Shown here piece by piece: positions 7,334 through 14,682 of a stretch of 16,999 nt of DNA. Location of the stretch: the NCBI GenBank assembly GCA_017379815.1, contig JAFNVK010000020.1, positions 1-16,999 of the forward strand, read 5' to 3'. Under the pieces are notes generated by a model. That model saw only the letters and a list, made by a program, of their open reading frames with translations, had not been told where the DNA came from and ran no database searches. Both the position numbers and the translations under genes were made by a program. Positions within the stretch are counted from its first letter, which is position 1; the number at the start of each line of letters is the position of its first letter. Source of the stretch: Clostridia bacterium. Lineage in GTDB: Bacteria > Bacillota > Clostridia > Oscillospirales > CAG-272.

Positions 7334-8998
7334 ATGCTTCGTTCACTGCACATCGAAAACATCGCGGTCATCAGTCGGGTGGATCTGGAGCTTACCGAGG
7401 GCTTTTCGGTGCTTACCGGTGAAACGGGAGCGGGAAAATCCATCATTCTCGACAGCCTCAACCTTCTGCTCGGCAACCGAATCCCCAAGGATCTGATCCG
7501 CACGGGCGAGACCCGCGCCTTAGTGAGCGCGCTCTTTGAGGAGCTTTCCCCCGCGGTCTGCCAAAGACTTCTTGAGATGGGCTTTTCCTGTGAGGACGGC
7601 ACGCTGATGCTGCAGAGGGAGCTTTCGACGGACGGAAGATCGCGCACCCGCATCAACGGTCAGGCCGTGACGCAAGGGGTTCAGCGCACCGTTGCGCAGA
7701 TGCTCATCAGCATTCACGGGCAGGCCGACAGCCAGCGCCTTTTGCAAAAAAGCACGCACCGTGAGCTGCTGGATGCCTACGGACATCCCGACGCCGAAAG
7801 GGAGGCCTACGCCAAGGCCTACGCCGATTGGCGTGCGGCAGAGAAGCGGCTGCTTGAGGTATCGGGCGACGAATCCGAAAAGCTTCGCCGCCGCGAAATG
7901 CTGCAATTTCAGATCGCGGATATCGATTCGCACAAGCTGAAGGAGGGCGAGGAGGAGCTTCTGGAGAAGGAGCGCGACCGCCTGCTTTACGCCGAGCGCA
8001 TCAACAAGCAGGCCACCCTCATCCACCGCGCTCTGCGCGGCGCGGAGAAGGGGTCGGCAAGAGATCTTCTTGCTCGCTCCGAGAATGCGTTGCATTCGCT
8101 TTCGGGCCTTGTTGAGGATGCCGACGCACTTGCCCTGCGTCTTGCCGCGGCACGCTCCGAGATCGAGGACGTGGCCGAGCTGGTGCTGGGGTATATGGAG
8201 GAGGACACCTCCGATCCCACCGCGCGCATCGACCGCATTGAGGGACGTTTGGAGAGCATCTCCAAGCTCCAGCGCAAGTACGGCAGCAGCATCACCGAGA
8301 TCCTTGCCTTCCGCGACCGCGCACAGACCGAGCTTGATTCGCTCGAGCTTTCGGACGAGGCGCGCGAGGCTCTTGAAGCTGAGACCGCAAGGCTTCTCGC
8401 AAAGGCCAAGGAAAGAGCCGAGGCACTCTCCGCCCGTCGGAGAAGCGCCGCCGAGCAGATCTGCTCCGGCGTCAGCGAGGCACTTCGCTTCCTGGATATG
8501 CCCAAGGTGCGCTTTGCCGTTCGCGTGGATCCTGCCGAGCTTTCCGAGCAGGGAGCGGATGACGTGGAATTCCTCTTTTCCGCAAACCCCGGCGAGCCTC
8601 TGCTTCCCATGATCCGCATTGCCTCGGGCGGTGAGCTTTCGCGCATGATGCTGGCGCTTCGCTCGGTCATCAACGACCGCGACGGCGCCGAGACCGTCGT
8701 CTTTGACGAGATCGATACCGGCGTTTCGGGAAAGACCTCGCGCAAGATCGGCATCAAGCTCAAGGCAAGTGCCAAGGGGGCGCAGGTGCTCTGCGTCACG
8801 CACTCGGCACAGATCGCGTCCCTGGCCGATTCGCATTTCCGCATCTCCAAGGAGGAGAAGGACGGCCGCGCGCACACGCGCGTGACACGTCTTGAGGGTG
8901 AGGAATGCGTAGAGGAGCTTGCGCGTATTCTCGGCGGCATCGAGGTCACCGAGGCACAACGCCAGGCCGCGCGGGATATGATGACCGAATCCAACTGA
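7334..8998 (+). CDS. recN: DNA repair protein RecN
   Basis: RecN is an SMC-like ATPase that acts early at double-strand breaks. The 554-residue protein is of normal length. It has an N-terminal ATPase half with Walker A GETGAGKS (29-36), a long Glu/Arg/Leu-rich coiled-coil region (about 155-380) interrupted by a short hinge-like part, and the C-terminal ATPase half with the ABC signature ASGGELSRM (430-438), Walker B VVFDEIDTGVSG (455-466) and the switch His in VTHSAQIA. It begins four bases after argR, so it is cotranscribed with it, as in most Bacillota. No clear intrinsic terminator follows; the next gene has its own promoter. Confidence 0.97.
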   Translation: MLRSLHIENIAVISRVDLELTEGFSVLTGETGAGKSIILDSLNLLLGNRIPKDLIRTGETRALVSALFEELSPAVCQRLLEMGFSCEDGTLMLQRELSTDGRSRTRINGQAVTQGVQRTVAQMLISIHGQADSQRLLQKSTHRELLDAYGHPDAEREAYAKAYADWRAAEKRLLEVSGDESEKLRRREMLQFQIADIDSHKLKEGEEELLEKERDRLLYAERINKQATLIHRALRGAEKGSARDLLARSENALHSLSGLVEDADALALRLAAARSEIEDVAELVLGYMEEDTSDPTARIDRIEGRLESISKLQRKYGSSITEILAFRDRAQTELDSLELSDEAREALEAETARLLAKAKERAEALSARRRSAAEQICSGVSEALRFLDMPKVRFAVRVDPAELSEQGADDVEFLFSANPGEPLLPMIRIASGGELSRMMLALRSVINDRDGAETVVFDEIDTGVSGKTSRKIGIKLKASAKGAQVLCVTHSAQIASLADSHFRISKEEKDGRAHTRVTRLEGEECVEELARILGGIEVTEAQRQAARDMMTESN

Positions 8999-9024
8999 GC
9001 TGCCCGAAAAAACGAAAAAAAGAC

Positions 9025-9053
9025 TTGCACCGCGCGTGCATTTGTAGTATAAT
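9025..9053 (+). promoter_or_regulatory. Sigma-A promoter of argS with overlapping inverted repeat
   Basis: TTGCAC (9025-9030) and a perfect TATAAT (9048-9053) are 17 bases apart. Transcription should start near 9060, leaving a leader of only about 25 bases, too short for a T-box. The -35 hexamer is part of the inverted repeat TGCAC-n5-GTGCA (9026-9040), which could be an operator or a coincidence. Confidence 0.8.
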
Positions 9054-9083
9054 CATAGAAGACCATTCTGGAAAGGATAATAT

Positions 9084-10820
9084 ATGCTGACCATTAAGAA
9101 ACGTATTGCCGAGGCGATCCTTGGAAAGGTGCTTTCCGTGGCACCCGACGCCGCACTGACGGCCGAGGAGATCGCCGGGCTTCTGGAATATCCGCCCGAT
9201 GCGAGCATGGGCGATCTTGCCTTTCCTTGCTTCCGTTTGAGCAAGACCCTGCGCCGCTCGCCCGTGCAGATCGCCGCAACTCTCTCGGAGGCGTTGACCG
9301 ACGCCTGCATCGAAAGTGCCGAGGCGGTTAACGGATACCTCAACATTCGCATTTCCAAGGACTATCTGGCCCTTGCCGTGCTTCCCGAGATCTTAGAGAA
9401 GAAGGAGGCCTACGGTGCTCCCTCCGTGGGACAGGGCAGAATGGTGGTTCTGGATTATTCCTCCCCCAACGTGGCAAAGCCCTTCCACATCGGACATCTC
9501 GGAACGACCGTGATCGGTCACTCCCTGCGCAAGCTGCACGAGTTTGCGGGCTACCGCTGCTACGGCATCAACTATCTCGGTGACTGGGGAACGCAGTTTG
9601 GTAAGCTCATCGTGGCCTACCGCAAGTGGGGAAGCCGCGAGGCCGTGATCGAGGGCGGAATTGATAAGCTCGTGGAGCTTTACGTCCGCATCAACAACGC
9701 CATCAAGGGCGACCCCGAGAAGGGGATCCCTGCCGACGAGGCCCTGGCCGAGGAATCGCGTGCCGAATTCCACAAGCTGGAGATGGGCGACGAGGAGAAT
9801 CTCGAGCTTTGGCGCTGGTTCGTCTCCATCAGCCTTGAGGAGTACGAAAAGACCTACCGCCAGCTCGGTATCACCTTCGATTCCTACAAGGGTGAGAGCT
9901 TCTACACCGACAAGATGCCCGCAGAGGTGCAAAAGCTGCGCGACGCGGGACTGCTCAAGATCGATGACGGCGCATCCATCGTGGATCTGTCGGACTACAA
10001 TATGCCTCCCTGCCTGATCCTCAAGCGCGACGGCTCCACGCTCTATCCCACGCGTGATATTGCGGCTGCGGTCTACCGCAAGGCGGAATACGGATTCGAC
10101 ACGGCCATTTACGTGACCAGCTCCCAGCAATGCCTGCACTTTGCACAGTGGTTCAAGGTGGTGGAGCTGATGGGCTACGATTGGCACGATCAGCTCGTGC
10201 ACGTGCCCTACGGCACCGTCTCGCTCAACGGCGCAAAGCTGGCAACGAGAACGGGCAACGTGGTCCTGCTCAAGGATCTCTTTGCTCTGGCCATCGAAAA
10301 GGTCAAGGGCATCATGGAGGAGAAGAACCCCGATCTTGTGGGACGCGATGACGTGGCCGAGGCGGTTGGCGTTGGCGCGATCGTCTTCTACTACCTCACC
10401 AACAACCGCATCAAGGACATCAACTTCAACCTGGAGGATGCCTTGAGCTTTGACGGCAATACAGGTCCCTACGTGCAGTACACCTACGCCCGCGCCTGCT
10501 CGGTGCTGGAGAAGGTGAAGGACGAGGCTCTCGATGGGGAAATGACGGTCACCTGCGAGGAGGAGGCAACGCTTCTTAAGGTGATGGCACAGTACGAGGA
10601 GCGTGTGCTGACGGCTCTGCGCGACTACGAGCCCTCGGTGATCACCCGCTTCATTCTCGATCTGGCAGTCGCCTTCAACAAGTTCTATCACGCTTGCCGC
10701 ATCGCCACCGAAACGGACGGCGTAAAGCGCGCAACGCGCATCCGTCTTACCGAGGCCACCAAGCACGTGCTTGGATCTGCCTTCTCTCTGATCTGCCTGC
10801 GCAAGACCGAGCGCGTCTGA
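9084..10820 (+). CDS. argS: Arginyl-tRNA synthetase
   Basis: ArgS charges tRNA-Arg with arginine in an ATP- and tRNA-dependent class I reaction. The 578-residue protein has the N-terminal additional domain (about 1-100), the catalytic Rossmann core with the HIGH motif at 135-138 in SPNVAKPFHIGHLGTTVIGH, and a degenerate KMSKS region, KLATRTGNVVLLKDL starting at residue 385. Many ArgS enzymes lack a canonical KMSKS, so this is normal. The C-terminal DALR anticodon-binding domain follows NTGPYVQYTYARACSVLEK and ends near residue 578. The ribosome site GGAAAGGA lies nine to ten bases before the ATG. It is transcribed from its own promoter and followed by yebC after 42 bases. Confidence 0.97.
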   Translation: MLTIKKRIAEAILGKVLSVAPDAALTAEEIAGLLEYPPDASMGDLAFPCFRLSKTLRRSPVQIAATLSEALTDACIESAEAVNGYLNIRISKDYLALAVLPEILEKKEAYGAPSVGQGRMVVLDYSSPNVAKPFHIGHLGTTVIGHSLRKLHEFAGYRCYGINYLGDWGTQFGKLIVAYRKWGSREAVIEGGIDKLVELYVRINNAIKGDPEKGIPADEALAEESRAEFHKLEMGDEENLELWRWFVSISLEEYEKTYRQLGITFDSYKGESFYTDKMPAEVQKLRDAGLLKIDDGASIVDLSDYNMPPCLILKRDGSTLYPTRDIAAAVYRKAEYGFDTAIYVTSSQQCLHFAQWFKVVELMGYDWHDQLVHVPYGTVSLNGAKLATRTGNVVLLKDLFALAIEKVKGIMEEKNPDLVGRDDVAEAVGVGAIVFYYLTNNRIKDINFNLEDALSFDGNTGPYVQYTYARACSVLEKVKDEALDGEMTVTCEEEATLLKVMAQYEERVLTALRDYEPSVITRFILDLAVAFNKFYHACRIATETDGVKRATRIRLTEATKHVLGSAFSLICLRKTERV

Positions 10821-10862
10821 TCAGCCCCGATTCGTATTGATTTGGAAAGGATATAAAAGGAT

Positions 10863-11594
10863 ATGTCAGGACATAGCAAATGGGCAAACATCAAGCATAA
10901 GAAGGAAAAGACCGACGCCGCAAGAGGCAAGATCTTTACCAAGATCGGCAAGGAGATCACCGTTGCGGTCAAGGAGGGCGGCGGAGATCCCGTCTCCAAC
11001 TCCAAGCTGCGCGATCTGATCCAGAAGGCAAAGGCCAACAACGTTCCCAACGACAACATTGAGCGTTGCATCAAAAAGGCCATGGGCGCAACCTCCGAGA
11101 CCTACGAGGAGGTCACCTACGAGGGCTACGGTCCCGCAGGCGTTGCCGTGATCGTTACGGCCACCACCGACAACCGCAACCGTACTGCAGGAAACGTGCG
11201 TGCATACTTCTCCAAGTACCACGGCAATATGGGACAGACGGGATGCGTCAGCTACCTGTTCAGCGACGTTGGTGAGATCGTGATCAACAACGAGGACGGC
11301 GACGTGGACGAGGACAAGCTGATGGAGACCGCTCTTGAGGCAGGCGCGGCTGATTTCAAGGCCGACGGCGAGGTCTTCGTGGTCATCACCGAGCCCGACG
11401 ACGTTTACGCGATCCAGGATACCCTGAAGGACGCAGGCTACGAGATCCTCTCGGCCGAGAAGACCAAGCAGGCTTCCACCTCGGTGACGCTTGAGACCGA
11501 GGAGGACATCAAGTTCATGGGTCTGCTCATCGAAAAGCTGGAGGACGACGACGACGTTATGGACGTCTACCACAACTGGGAGAACTGCGACTGA
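10863..11594 (+). CDS. yebC: YebC/PmpR family protein
   Basis: Members were described as DNA-binding regulators; recent work links the family to relief of ribosome stalling at proline-rich sequences, so the role here is not settled. The 243-residue protein is full length. It starts with the family hallmark MSGHSKWANIKHKKEKTDA and continues with ARGKIFTKIGKEI, KANNVPNDNIERCIKKA, YEGYGPAGVAVIV, TDNRNRTAGNVR and GQTGCVSYLF, then the acidic C-terminal domain ending MDVYHNWENCD. AAAAGGAT lies just before the ATG, and no separate promoter is evident, so it is probably read from the argS promoter. A terminator follows 15 bases after the stop. Confidence 0.95.
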   Translation: MSGHSKWANIKHKKEKTDAARGKIFTKIGKEITVAVKEGGGDPVSNSKLRDLIQKAKANNVPNDNIERCIKKAMGATSETYEEVTYEGYGPAGVAVIVTATTDNRNRTAGNVRAYFSKYHGNMGQTGCVSYLFSDVGEIVINNEDGDVDEDKLMETALEAGAADFKADGEVFVVITEPDDVYAIQDTLKDAGYEILSAEKTKQASTSVTLETEEDIKFMGLLIEKLEDDDDVMDVYHNWENCD

Positions 11595-11609
11595 TCCCGT
11601 GTCATAGAG

Positions 11610-11650
11610 AAAAAGCGTCTCCGATGCATCATGCATCGGAGACGCTTTTT
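11610..11650. terminator. Bidirectional intrinsic terminator between convergent genes
   Basis: Two perfect 20-base complementary arms (11610-11629 and 11631-11650) flank a single central base. The stem starts with five A on one side and ends with five T on the other, so it can end transcription from yebC on the plus strand and from the zinc-ribbon gene on the minus strand, whose stop codon is seven bases away. The physical loop would use a few bases of the central TGCATCATGCA. Confidence 0.93.
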
Positions 11651-11656
11651 GTGTAC

Positions 11657-12088
11657 TTACCGACCGACGACCGCAAAGCGGTTGTGACAGCGTGGACAGT
11701 TGACCGTGTGCTTTCCCTTGGCGCGGGGCAGGCGAAGGACGCTCTTACAGGAGGGGCATTTGCGATAGATATGCGTTTTGCGATCCTTCCATTTGTTTCT
11801 CTGCAGCTTGAAGAAGCCGCGGATGCGGCGGAAAAAGCCGCAAAAGGCCGCGTTTTCGCGTCTGCGCTTGACCACGTTGCGCGAAAAGGCGCGGAAGTTG
11901 GAGTAGATCAGGAGCGCAAGGGAGGGGATCGAGAGCCAGGCCCATCCGCTGATCAGCTCAAGAACGAGCAGGACGAGGGCGCATACGGTGAGCGCTGTGC
12001 AAAGTGTGTCGGTGCCGTTTCGTCCCATCATAAAGCGGTAGACCCGTTCGCGGAAGGGGATTTTCGGCTTCTGTTGCTGCTGAGCCAT
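11657..12088 (-). CDS. Zinc-ribbon membrane protein of unknown function
   Basis: I do not recognise a named family. The 143-residue protein starts with a short polar, Gln-rich segment (MAQQQQKPK), has two predicted membrane helices (about 28-47 and 49-64) with a very short turn between them, then a strongly basic region (70-110, RNVVKRRREN and similar), and ends with a four-Cys zinc ribbon: CPSC (111-114) and CPRC (131-134). Both termini should be cytoplasmic if the helices form a hairpin. Similar small proteins with a C-terminal zinc ribbon are scattered in Clostridia, without known function. A strong AAGGAGG ribosome site lies eight bases before the ATG. The gene is convergent with yebC and shares its terminator. 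Confidence 0.8.
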   Translation of the reverse strand: MAQQQQKPKIPFRERVYRFMMGRNGTDTLCTALTVCALVLLVLELISGWAWLSIPSLALLIYSNFRAFSRNVVKRRRENAAFCGFFRRIRGFFKLQRNKWKDRKTHIYRKCPSCKSVLRLPRAKGKHTVNCPRCHNRFAVVGR

Positions 12089-12384
12089 GGGGAGATCCTC
12101 CTTTTTCTTTCTCTGCTTTTATTATAGCCGAAAATCTAAACTGAATATGAAGATACCGTGTTTCTTTTTTGAAAAAATCGTCTTTTTCTCTTTTTTGGAG
12201 GTCTCACGCAGAAAAGCACGAGTTTGATCGGAAAGGCATATTTTGGCAGACGGTTGAATATGAAGATGAATAGGCGGGCAAGACTCTCGCGTGTGCCAAA
12301 AGAGGCGGCATGGGAGGCAGGAAGCCTTGAAGGAGAAGGGAAAGGGGAGCGTGTGCTCCGGCAGATGGAACACGGAGGGATAGG
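12089..12384. other. AT-rich to purine-rich spacer between the zinc-ribbon gene and sipW
   Basis: This 296-base stretch has no convincing gene. The left part (12140-12210) has T-rich tracts on the plus strand. The 13-base sequence TGAATATGAAGAT occurs exactly twice, at 12142-12154 and 12255-12267. Each copy contains an ATG opening a short frame: 26 codons ending at 12227, and 42 codons ending in an ATGA overlap with sipW. Neither has a good ribosome site. The right part (12300-12384) is purine rich, with a five-base-pair hairpin at 12346-12359. No convincing sigma-A promoter for sipW is visible. Confidence 0.5.
12121..12126 (-). promoter_or_regulatory. Possible -10 element for the zinc-ribbon gene
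   Basis: On the minus strand this reads TATAAT, about 33 bases before the start codon at 12088. I find no good -35 hexamer at the usual distance, so it is a candidate only. Confidence 0.4.
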
Positions 12385-12388
12385 ATGA
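12260..12388 (+). CDS. Possible 42-residue leader ORF overlapping sipW (doubtful)
   Basis: An ATG at 12260 opens a 42-residue frame starting MKMNRRARLSRVPKEAAWEA and ending QMEHGGIG, with its TGA sharing bases with the sipW ATG (ATGA, 12385-12388). That arrangement is the one used by coupled genes elsewhere in this window. Against it, there is no ribosome site before 12260 (the nearest, GGAAAGG, is about 20 bases away), the product is basic and featureless, and sipW has its own GGAGGG site. It may be a coupled leader peptide or chance. Confidence 0.2.
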   Translation: MKMNRRARLSRVPKEAAWEAGSLEGEGKGERVLRQMEHGGIG

Positions 12389-13155
12389 GGAGAAAATGGC
12401 TTTTGGGGATCGGACGCGTCCTTCTTGCACTGGCGTTGACGTCGGTGCTTTTGGTGCTGACGGTCTCTCTGCTGCTTTCACTTCTGACGGGCAGGGAAGA
12501 GCGATCGCTCTTTGGCCTGCGCGCCATGATCGTTCGCTCGGATTCCATGAGTGCAACCGATTTTGCGGCGGGGGATCTGATCCTTTCGGTCGCGGTCGAT
12601 CCGGAGGAGGTCGAAGCGGGAGACGTGATCACCTTCCGCTCTCCCGATCCCGGGCACGGAGGCGCAACGATCACGCACAAGGTGCGCACCGTGCTTTGCG
12701 ATGCCCGGGGAAAAAGAAGCTTCGTTACCTACGGCACGGCTACGGGTGAGGATGATCGACTCCCTGTACCGAGCGAAAATCTGCTCGGACGCTATTGGGC
12801 AAGTCTTCGCGGCGTTGGCCCCTTCTTCTCCTTCTTGCAAACGCCACCGGGCTTTCTCGGTCTGATCCTTCTTCCGTTCCTTGCGCTTGTTTTTCTTCAG
12901 CTTTTGCTTTGCCTCCGCGCGATCCGTCGGATGCAGAGGGAGAGGGAGGAGAGGTGGCTTGAGGAATGGGAGAAGCGGGATGCGGCACTGTCGCGTCTTT
13001 CCCTATGGGAGGCGCGCGTGCGGCATTTCGGACCCTTGGAAAGCCTTATGCCTATGCCGTCAAAAGGGCAGGCAGCTTGCCCACCGCAAGAGCACGGTGA
13101 TGCCAAAGGCGGAACGGCCTTGCCGCGCGCGAACGTACAAAACACCAAACTGTAA
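12385..13155 (+). CDS. sipW: SipW-type signal peptidase I (ER-type, Ser-His)
   Basis: This membrane-bound peptidase removes signal peptides from a special set of exported proteins; in Bacillus SipW processes the matrix proteins TasA and TapA. The 256-residue protein has an N-terminal membrane helix (about 6-34), the catalytic box VRSDSM with the likely nucleophile Ser54, the ER-type THKV with His98 in place of the bacterial Lys, and the third conserved region TYGTATGEDDRLPVPSENLL (116-134) with Asp123/Asp124. A second membrane helix spans about 156-178. Bacillus SipW is 190 residues; here a cytoplasmic tail of about 75 residues, first highly charged (RRMQREREERWLEEWEKR) then low complexity, is extra. 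The GGAGGG site is five bases before the ATG. It lies 15 bases before its probable substrate gene. Confidence 0.9.
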   Translation: MRRKWLLGIGRVLLALALTSVLLVLTVSLLLSLLTGREERSLFGLRAMIVRSDSMSATDFAAGDLILSVAVDPEEVEAGDVITFRSPDPGHGGATITHKVRTVLCDARGKRSFVTYGTATGEDDRLPVPSENLLGRYWASLRGVGPFFSFLQTPPGFLGLILLPFLALVFLQLLLCLRAIRRMQREREERWLEEWEKRDAALSRLSLWEARVRHFGPLESLMPMPSKGQAACPPQEHGDAKGGTALPRANVQNTKL

Positions 13156-13170
13156 GGAGGAACATGATTC

Positions 13171-14544
13171 ATGAACAAGACCAAGACCGCATCATCCGCA
13201 AAAAGCACCCTGATCTGCAGCCTTCTGGCGTTGCTCCTGTCCTGCACCATGCTTTTGGGGACCACCTATGCGTGGTTTACCGACCGCGTGACGGTTGGAC
13301 AGAACCAGATCGTTGCAGGCAATCTTGACGTCGCTCTTTCGCATCGGCTGGCTGACGGCAGCTATGACGAGGTGAGCGAGAAGACTGCGCTTTTCCTGAA
13401 TGCCGTTGGAGAGAGCATGCTCTGGGAGCCTGCCGCCGCTACCGAGGAGACCTTCCGCATCTCCAACGAGGGCACGCTGGCTCTGCAATACCGCTTTGCC
13501 CTGAGCTTCTTTGACGCTACCGAGACCAAGGAGGGCAAGACCCTGGCCGATGCCCTCTCCATCCGCGTGATCCCGCTGGACGGGGGAACGGAGCTTCCTC
13601 TCGGCGAAAGTGTTCCGCTTGAGGATTTTCTGCTCACGGGCAAGCTTCTCGCCGGTGAGAGCCTTTCCTTCCGCGTGATCATCGAGTGGATCCCCAGTGC
13701 AAAGGACAACGACTTCAACCTCAACAACGGACGCACGGGCAAAAACGGTGAGACCGCACTCTCCATTTCGCTCGGCATTTCTCTTGAGGCCACGCAGTAC
13801 GCACACGAGCAGGATGGCTACGGCGACGATTACGACGCCGACGTGCCCCCTCATTTGCACTACGTCAGCAGCTTCTCCGAGCTCCAGGAGGCCATCTCTT
13901 GCGGCGGCTACGTCCAGCTTGCAAAGGACATTGCCCTTGAGAAGACGCTGTCGGTAACGGGTGAGGTCGTTTTGGATCTGAACGGCAAGACGCTGAGCAT
14001 TGCCGATGGAGCGGTCCTTGATCCGATGATCAACTGCGCCTACGGATCCTTCCTGACCGTTACGGGCAACGGGAAGGTGGATATCGGCAAGCATAAGTCG
14101 GTCAGCTTTATCGCTCCTCGCGGAACGGTCGTGATCGAGAACGGAACCTTTACGCGCGATTACGAGCCGAACGGAGCCAAGCTGGGAAGCTACGGCTCTC
14201 TCTTCGTGGGTATCAACGTAGAAGCAGCCCTCCGCGCAGGCTATGAGAATGCTTCCTCGAACGTGATCATCAAGGACGGCTATTTTGACGGCGGCTTCTA
14301 CTCTGCCGAGCAGCCCAACGGCGCGATCACCGGGCTTAACGTCAGCTTTGGCGGAGTTCTGCACGTCTATGGCGGCACCTACGTTGGTTACAATCCGGCC
14401 AACGGTGATGAGGGCATGGGATACCAGGGCTGGTTCCTTGATGGGCAGACCGCTCTTGGCGAGCTGCCCGCAGGCTATGCGATCACCGAAACGGCTCTTG
14501 CCGACGGACGTCCTGCCTTTACGGTAACCTACGAGGCACCGTAA
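13171..14544 (+). CDS. SipW-dependent secreted protein, camelysin/TasA-like N-terminus plus predicted beta-helix
   Basis: The 457-residue product looks like a secreted surface or matrix protein. Residues 1-38 form a SipW-type signal: a basic N-terminus, a hydrophobic core (12-31), and GTTYAWFTDRV, with cleavage expected after Ala34. Residues 40-210 resemble the camelysin/TasA beta-sandwich, with NQIVAGNLDVAL, an EETFRISNEG strand typical of the SipW-substrate family, and GESLSFRVIIEW. An acidic linker (212-228, DGYGDDYDADVPP) leads to a repetitive part (230-405) with YVQLAKDIALEKTLSV, VVLDLNGKTLSI, VVIENGTFTRD, VIIKDGYFDGGFY and VLHVYGGTYVGY, spaced like the rungs of a right-handed beta-helix. 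No LPXTG or other anchor is visible. The AAGGAGG site overlaps the sipW stop. Its ligand is unknown. Confidence 0.8.
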   Translation: MNKTKTASSAKSTLICSLLALLLSCTMLLGTTYAWFTDRVTVGQNQIVAGNLDVALSHRLADGSYDEVSEKTALFLNAVGESMLWEPAAATEETFRISNEGTLALQYRFALSFFDATETKEGKTLADALSIRVIPLDGGTELPLGESVPLEDFLLTGKLLAGESLSFRVIIEWIPSAKDNDFNLNNGRTGKNGETALSISLGISLEATQYAHEQDGYGDDYDADVPPHLHYVSSFSELQEAISCGGYVQLAKDIALEKTLSVTGEVVLDLNGKTLSIADGAVLDPMINCAYGSFLTVTGNGKVDIGKHKSVSFIAPRGTVVIENGTFTRDYEPNGAKLGSYGSLFVGINVEAALRAGYENASSNVIIKDGYFDGGFYSAEQPNGAITGLNVSFGGVLHVYGGTYVGYNPANGDEGMGYQGWFLDGQTALGELPAGYAITETALADGRPAFTVTYEAP

Positions 14545-14564
14545 CCGTCAAGCGTTTGGCTTTG

Positions 14565-14600
14565 GGGACGGAGAGCGAGTAGCTCTCCGTCCCTGTTTTC
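14565..14600 (+). terminator. Intrinsic terminator of the sipW cassette
   Basis: A 12-base-pair GC-rich stem (14565-14576 with 14582-14593, starting GGGACGG) closes a five-base GAGTA loop and is followed by TGTTTTC. It begins 20 bases after the stop codon of the secreted protein gene. Confidence 0.88.
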
Positions 14601-14607
14601 AACTGCG

Positions 14608-14636
14608 AACGTATGGCATAAGCCATACGTTTTTTG
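14608..14636 (+). terminator. Second tandem terminator, before the glmM promoter
   Basis: A ten-base-pair stem (AACGTATGGC at 14608-14617 with GCCATACGTT at 14622-14631) has an ATAA loop and runs into a stretch of T. It lies 14 bases beyond the first terminator and 12 before the glmM -35 box. It likely acts as a backup terminator that insulates glmM. Confidence 0.8.
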
Positions 14637-14647
14637 CAAAAAAAATA

Positions 14648-14676
14648 TTGCATTCCCATCCGGAAAGGTGTATAAT
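14648..14676 (+). promoter_or_regulatory. Sigma-A promoter of glmM
   Basis: TTGCAT (14648-14653) and a perfect TATAAT (14671-14676) are 17 bases apart. Transcription should start near 14683, giving a leader of about 120 bases before the glmM ATG. Confidence 0.85.
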
Positions 14677-14682
14677 ATTTAG

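Noticed and set aside
9000..9083. T-box riboswitch before argS
   Set aside because: The promoter at 9025-9053 leaves only about 25 leader bases, and no T-box sequence or specifier loop is present.
13164..13328. A 54-residue frame starting at ATG 13164, just ahead of the secreted protein start
   Set aside because: Its ATG is only three bases from the AAGGAGG site, it lies in another frame over the signal peptide coding region, and the product has no recognisable feature.
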